Part shown: piece by piece, positions 39,635 through 43,585 of the stretch
Layout: each line of letters opens with the position of its first letter
Position numbering within the stretch: position 1 is the stretch's first letter
From: Bacteroidaceae bacterium
GTDB taxonomy: Bacteria; Bacteroidota; Bacteroidia; Bacteroidales; Bacteroidaceae
Assembly: GCA_017649485.1 (NCBI GenBank)
Contig: JAGCGS010000033.1
Coordinates: forward strand, 1 to 43,585
Direction: 5' to 3'
Length of the DNA: 43,585 bases
Translations under genes and position numbers: made by a program
The notes under the pieces: model-generated
The model's database searches: none
Told to the model about the DNA's origin: nothing
The model's input: the letters and a program-made list of their open reading frames with translations, nothing else

Positions 39635-42600
39635 CTAAAGTTCGTACTCCTGCCAGCTCTTGATCTTGATATCTTTCTCACTTACCTGACAAATGGCCTC
39701 AATAAAGGCACTGGCCAAGCGGGCATTTGTAATCAATGGTATATTATGATCCACAGCTGCTCGACGGATGCGATAACCGTTGGTCACCTCACGCGTGGTG
39801 TGATTCTTCTGTACATTGATGATGAGATCAAACTGATGACCAGCAATCATACGCATTACATTGTTAGCTGCATCAGGACGTTCATCTGGCCAGAATACAG
39901 GTATGGTTGCCACGCCATGAGCATTGAGAAAGGCTGCAGTACCTGCAGTAGCATAAATTTTATAACCTTTCTGATGCATCGCATGGCAAGCATCGAGCAA
40001 ATCCACCTTCGACTTCATTGCTCCAGATGACACCATTACTCCCACTTCTGGACGAGGAATCTTATAGCCCACAGCAATCATAGCTTGCAAAAGAGCCTCA
40101 TTCACATCATCACCCAAGCAACCCACTTCACCAGTAGATGCCATATCGACACCCAATACTGGATCGGCATTTTGCAAACGAGAGAACGAGAACTGAGGAG
40201 CCTTCACACCAATCCAGTCGATGTCAAATTCACTTTTATCTGGCTTAGCGTAAGGAGCATCCAACATGATACGGGTAGCTGTCTCAATAAGATTTCGCTT
40301 CAGCACCTTGCTAACAAACGGGAAGCTACGTGATGCACGCAGGTTGCACTCTATCACCTTCACTTCGTTCTTACGAGCCAAGAACTGGATGTTGAATGGA
40401 CCTGAGATATTCAGTTCCTTCGCAATCTGACGACTGATCTGCTTGATCCTACGACCAGTAGCATAGTAGATTTTCTGTGCTGGACATACCAATGTAGCAT
40501 CGCCAGAGTGTACGCCTGCGAACTCAATATGTTCAGAAATAGCGTATTCCACAATCTCACCGTTCTGTGCCACAGCATCAAATTCAATCTCCTTTGTATT
40601 CTGTAAGAACTGTGAAACCACCACAGGATATTCCTTCGACACCTTGGCAGCAGCTTTAAGATAAGTCTCCAGTTCACCATCGTCATAACAAACATTCATT
40701 GCTGCACCAGAAAGCACATACGATGGACGTACCAGAACAGGATAGCCCACTCGCTTGATGAAGCCTTTCACATCATCGAGGTTCGTCAGTTCCTGCCAAG
40801 CAGGCTGATCAATGCCCAATTGGTCAAGCATACGTGAGAACTTGTCACGGTTCTCAGCACGGTCGATGCTTACAGGCGATGTACCCAATACAGGTACCGA
40901 CTGGCGATAAAGCTTCATAGCCAAGTTATTCGGAATCTGTCCACCTACTGACACCACAACGCCACGAGGTTCTTCTAAGTCGATGATATCCATGACACGT
41001 TCGAAAGACAACTCATCAAAATACAAGCGGTCGCACATATCATAGTCGGTAGAAACAGTCTCTGGGTTATAGTTAATCATAATAGATTTGTATCCCAACT
41101 TGCGAGCCGTCTGGGTGGCATTAACAGAGCACCAGTCGAATTCCACGGATGAGCCGATGCGGTAAGCACCTGAACCCAGTACTACCACCGATTTCTCATT
41201 ATGATAGAAGCGCACATCGTAACCTTCAGTGCCGTATGTCAGATAAAGGTAGTTCGTCAAGTCCGGATGCTCAGAAGCCACGGTATTGATACGCTTCACA
41301 GCAGGCAAGATGCCCAAAGCCTTACGACGGGCACGTACTTCCAGGTTTTCCTTCTCATAAGTAGAACCTGATGGATGTAACACAAAGCGGGCAATCTGGA
41401 AATCTGAGAAGCCCAATCGTTTTGCTTCACGTAACACATCTGCAGGCACTTCATCCATTTTATTATAACCTTCAAGCTTATGCTTGTATTCCACCACATT
41501 CTTCATGCGGCTCAAGAACCATGGGTCAATCTTCGTCAGCTCCTCCACACGTTCTACTGTGTATCCCTTTTCAAATGCCACAGCGATTGCGAAGATACGC
41601 AGGTCTGTAGGATGAGCAAGCTCCTTATCCAAATCATCAAACTGAATATTATTGCCCACAAAGCCATGCATGCCCTGACCTATCATACGCAAACCCTTCT
41701 GGATGACCTCCTCGAAGCAGCGTCCGATGGACATAATCTCACCCACAGATTTCATGCTGGAGCCAATCTCACGGCTTACGGTGGCAAACTTCGTCAAGTC
41801 CCAACGTGGAATCTTACAAATCAGGTAATCCAACTGAGGTGCCACGTATGCAGAGTTAGGAGTATCCATCTCACCAATCTGATCGAGGGTATAGCCTAAA
41901 GCAATCTTTGCGGCTACAAATGCCAACGGATAACCCGTAGCCTTTGATGCCAATGCCGATGAACGGCTCAAACGGGCATTCACCTCGATAACACGGTAAT
42001 CATTAGTCTCGGCATTGAAAGCGAACTGAATATTACATTCGCCTACGATATTCAGGTGGCGAACACACAGCACAGAGAGGTCTTGCATCATCTTGGTCTG
42101 CTCATCCTTCAGCGAGCAGATAGGAGCAACCACAATGCTCTCTCCTGTATGGATGCCCAGTGGATCGACATTCTCCATCGTAGCCACAGTGAAACAATGG
42201 TCGTTGGCATCTCGTATCACCTCAAACTCAATTTCTTTCCATCCTTTCAACGACTCCTCAACCAATATCTGGCTACTGAAGGTAAAGGCACTCTCAGCCA
42301 ACTTCATGAACTCTTCCTCATTCTGGCAGATACCACTACCTTGTCCGCCTAAAGCATAAGCAGAACGAATCATGATTGGGAAACCTATCTCCTCAGCAGC
42401 CTTCAGAGCTTCGCGCATGTTATTCACGGCATGACTCTTCGGCGTCTTCATAGGTATTTTGTCGAGCTCTTTCACAAACAGGTCACGGTCTTCCGTGTTC
42501 ATGATGGCCTCAACAGAGGTGCCGAGCACCTGGACACCATATTTCTCCAATACACCTTTTTTAAATAAGTCAGTGCCACAGTTCAAGGCAGTCTGTCCAC

Positions 42601-42865
42601 CGAAAGCCAAAAGGATGCCATCTGGACGCTCCTTCTCAATCACTCTTTCCACGAAACTGGTCGTAATAGGCAAGAAATACACCTTATCTGCGATACCCTC
42701 CGAAGTCTGGATGGTAGCGATATTAGGGTTAATCAACACTGAACTGATTCCTTCCTCACGCAAAGCCTTCAATGCCTGTGAGCCTGAATAATCGAATTCT
42801 CCTGCCTGACCAATCTTGAGCGCACCTGAGCCCAAGACTAATACCTTTTTCAAATTCTGTCTCAT
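39635..42865 (-). CDS. carB: Carbamoyl phosphate synthase large subunit
   Basis: 1076 residues with the two homologous ATP-grasp halves of CarB: MRQNLKKVLVLGSGALKIGQAGEFDYSGSQA at the start, VNARLSRSSALASKATGYPLA and SVEFDWCSVNATQTARKLGYKSIMINYNPETVSTDYD, and the C-terminal MGS-like allosteric domain (YATAGTAAFLN...NVQKNHTT). Makes carbamoyl phosphate from glutamine-derived ammonia, bicarbonate and two ATP for pyrimidine and arginine synthesis. carA is not in the window on either side; the gene has its own promoter and terminator, so it is not co-transcribed with carA here. Confidence 0.97.
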   Translation of the reverse strand: MRQNLKKVLVLGSGALKIGQAGEFDYSGSQALKALREEGISSVLINPNIATIQTSEGIADKVYFLPITTSFVERVIEKERPDGILLAFGGQTALNCGTDLFKKGVLEKYGVQVLGTSVEAIMNTEDRDLFVKELDKIPMKTPKSHAVNNMREALKAAEEIGFPIMIRSAYALGGQGSGICQNEEEFMKLAESAFTFSSQILVEESLKGWKEIEFEVIRDANDHCFTVATMENVDPLGIHTGESIVVAPICSLKDEQTKMMQDLSVLCVRHLNIVGECNIQFAFNAETNDYRVIEVNARLSRSSALASKATGYPLAFVAAKIALGYTLDQIGEMDTPNSAYVAPQLDYLICKIPRWDLTKFATVSREIGSSMKSVGEIMSIGRCFEEVIQKGLRMIGQGMHGFVGNNIQFDDLDKELAHPTDLRIFAIAVAFEKGYTVERVEELTKIDPWFLSRMKNVVEYKHKLEGYNKMDEVPADVLREAKRLGFSDFQIARFVLHPSGSTYEKENLEVRARRKALGILPAVKRINTVASEHPDLTNYLYLTYGTEGYDVRFYHNEKSVVVLGSGAYRIGSSVEFDWCSVNATQTARKLGYKSIMINYNPETVSTDYDMCDRLYFDELSFERVMDIIDLEEPRGVVVSVGGQIPNNLAMKLYRQSVPVLGTSPVSIDRAENRDKFSRMLDQLGIDQPAWQELTNLDDVKGFIKRVGYPVLVRPSYVLSGAAMNVCYDDGELETYLKAAAKVSKEYPVVVSQFLQNTKEIEFDAVAQNGEIVEYAISEHIEFAGVHSGDATLVCPAQKIYYATGRRIKQISRQIAKELNISGPFNIQFLARKNEVKVIECNLRASRSFPFVSKVLKRNLIETATRIMLDAPYAKPDKSEFDIDWIGVKAPQFSFSRLQNADPVLGVDMASTGEVGCLGDDVNEALLQAMIAVGYKIPRPEVGVMVSSGAMKSKVDLLDACHAMHQKGYKIYATAGTAAFLNAHGVATIPVFWPDERPDAANNVMRMIAGHQFDLIINVQKNHTTREVTNGYRIRRAAVDHNIPLITNARLASAFIEAICQVSEKDIKIKSWQEYEL

Positions 42866-42886
42866 ACCTTATGCTATAAAATCGAG

Positions 42887-42918
42887 CAAAGTAACAGATT
42901 TTTTTCGAAATGAGCAAA
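42887..42918 (-). promoter_or_regulatory. Promoter of carB
   Basis: Minus strand TTTG (42918-42915), 20 nt, TTACTTTG (42894-42887): one mismatch to TAnnTTTG, 22 nt before ATG 42865. Confidence 0.65.
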
Positions 42919-43053
42919 TATATGTAAGCAAAAACGAAAACAAATTTCACACCTTATTATATTTTAAGAAGCACGCAAGGGATTTGAAAGAAAGAGCGTC
43001 CAAGTAACGACTAAAAAAAAATTCACCTCATTTGAAAAAAAATGCTAATATTA

Positions 43054-43085
43054 TTTGCTCATTTGTTTAAAAAGATTTAAGTTTG
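43054..43085 (+). promoter_or_regulatory. Promoter of the SusC-like gene
   Basis: TTTG (43054-43057), 20 nt, TAAGTTTG (43078-43085). It leaves a leader of about 180 nt before ATG 43274. The 408-nt gap 42866-43273 holds only this, the carB promoter and the hairpin at 43112-43129. Confidence 0.75.
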
Positions 43086-43111
43086 TGAACTGAAATTATA
43101 GAAAAAGTGTG

Positions 43112-43129
43112 CAGTTACGGGAGTAACTG
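43112..43129 (+). repeat. Hairpin in the SusC-like gene leader
   Basis: CAGTTAC-GGGA-GTAACTG, a perfect 7-bp stem with a 4-nt loop, about 20 nt after the expected start of transcription. No U-run. Confidence 0.6.
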
Positions 43130-43273
43130 TGGTTTAAGTACCTATTTATTAGGGGAATATGCACCTTTTTGGTGTAGAGTGACAGGTACATGCGAATGTA
43201 TGAACTCACGACAAGAAGTGAAGAAAAAGAATTATTATAAGAAAAGTTTTACATTAACTTAAATTTTTTTATT

Positions 43274-43585
43274 ATGAATGACATTAAATTTTGGAAAAGG
43301 ACCTTCCTCTGTGGAGCTTCCCTGCTCCTGATCGCCGCAAGCCAGGCCATGGCTTCAGGCGTGGACGCAATGTCAACTGAAGGTGTAGCTGCGGTTCAGC
43401 AGAATGGACGCACAGTTACAGTGACAGTTAACGATGCAATGGGTCCAGTCATCGGTGCCAACGTTATCGTTAGAGGCACTACAATCGGTTCTATCACTGA
43501 CATGGATGGTAACGCCGTTATCCAGGGCGTTCCAAACAATGCAGTGATCGTTGTTTCCTACATTGGTTACATCACTCAGGAGATC
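43274..43585 (+). CDS. SusC-like TonB-dependent receptor, N-terminal 104 residues only
   Basis: The frame is open to the window end. A signal peptide (FLCGASLLLIAASQAMASG) is followed by the carboxypeptidase-like domain with the SusC hallmark: VTVTVNDAMGPVIGANVIVRGTTIGSITDMDGNAVIQGVPNNAVIVVSYIGYITQEI, just before the TonB box and plug. It is normally paired with a SusD lipoprotein downstream. Substrate unknown from this part. Confidence 0.93.
   Translation, partial: MNDIKFWKRTFLCGASLLLIAASQAMASGVDAMSTEGVAAVQQNGRTVTVTVNDAMGPVIGANVIVRGTTIGSITDMDGNAVIQGVPNNAVIVVSYIGYITQEI

Overview
The window is a piece of a Bacteroidales chromosome, most likely from a Bacteroides/Phocaeicola-like gut commensal. 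The evidence is a TonB receptor, a SusC-type protein start, many lipoproteins, RprXY, an EF-G paralogue, menaquinone genes, and promoters of the Bacteroidetes type (TTTG, 19-20 nt, TAnnTTTG). All calls come from reading the sequence; family names are recognised from memory, not searched.

Bases 1-13.3 kb are accessory DNA, all on the minus strand, in two parallel cassettes. Each is headed by a membrane-spanning TPR/HTH regulator (13288-11614 and 5722-3977). Each regulator is followed by a small DUF3244 secreted protein and then exported products. The first cassette encodes DUF3244, a thioredoxin-like/DUF1573 lipoprotein, three NVEAL-type small exported peptides, two beta-propeller lipoproteins interleaved with them, a signal peptidase I split by a frameshift, and an OmpR-like regulator with half a receiver domain. 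The second encodes DUF3244, two lipoproteins and a TonB-dependent receptor that runs off the left edge. This is the part most likely to hold an undescribed system: a regulated set of small Cys-pair peptides with its own export, folding and surface-binding candidates. Three details there are not explained by ordinary annotation: 15-bp hairpins at the lipobox of both propeller genes, four ATTTCAC repeats spaced 11 and 42 bp before the cassette, and two single-G frameshifts.

Bases 13.5-24.6 kb are core genome: rpsF-rpsR-rplI (minus), a divergent MarR regulator, a small membrane protein, rprXY, an EF-G2 paralogue that lacks the catalytic histidine, a secreted GH2 beta-galactosidase and hemW.

Bases 24.9-34.6 kb run on the plus strand: a carboxylesterase lipoprotein, an isolated carboxypeptidase-like/plug protein, a nitroreductase lipoprotein, a tandem ABM-domain lipoprotein, menaquinone genes (ubiE/menG, menA), a TIGR04076 protein, a six-hairpin glycosidase-like protein, a ZIP metal transporter and an aldose epimerase-like protein.

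Bases 34.7-42.9 kb run on the minus strand: tRNA-Val(TAC), aroE, a DctQ-DctM-DctP TRAP transporter and a bile acid:sodium symporter family protein form one likely transcription unit; carB lies upstream with its own promoter and terminator. The window ends in the first 104 codons of a SusC-like receptor on the plus strand (43274 onward) with a recognisable promoter and a roughly 180-nt leader.
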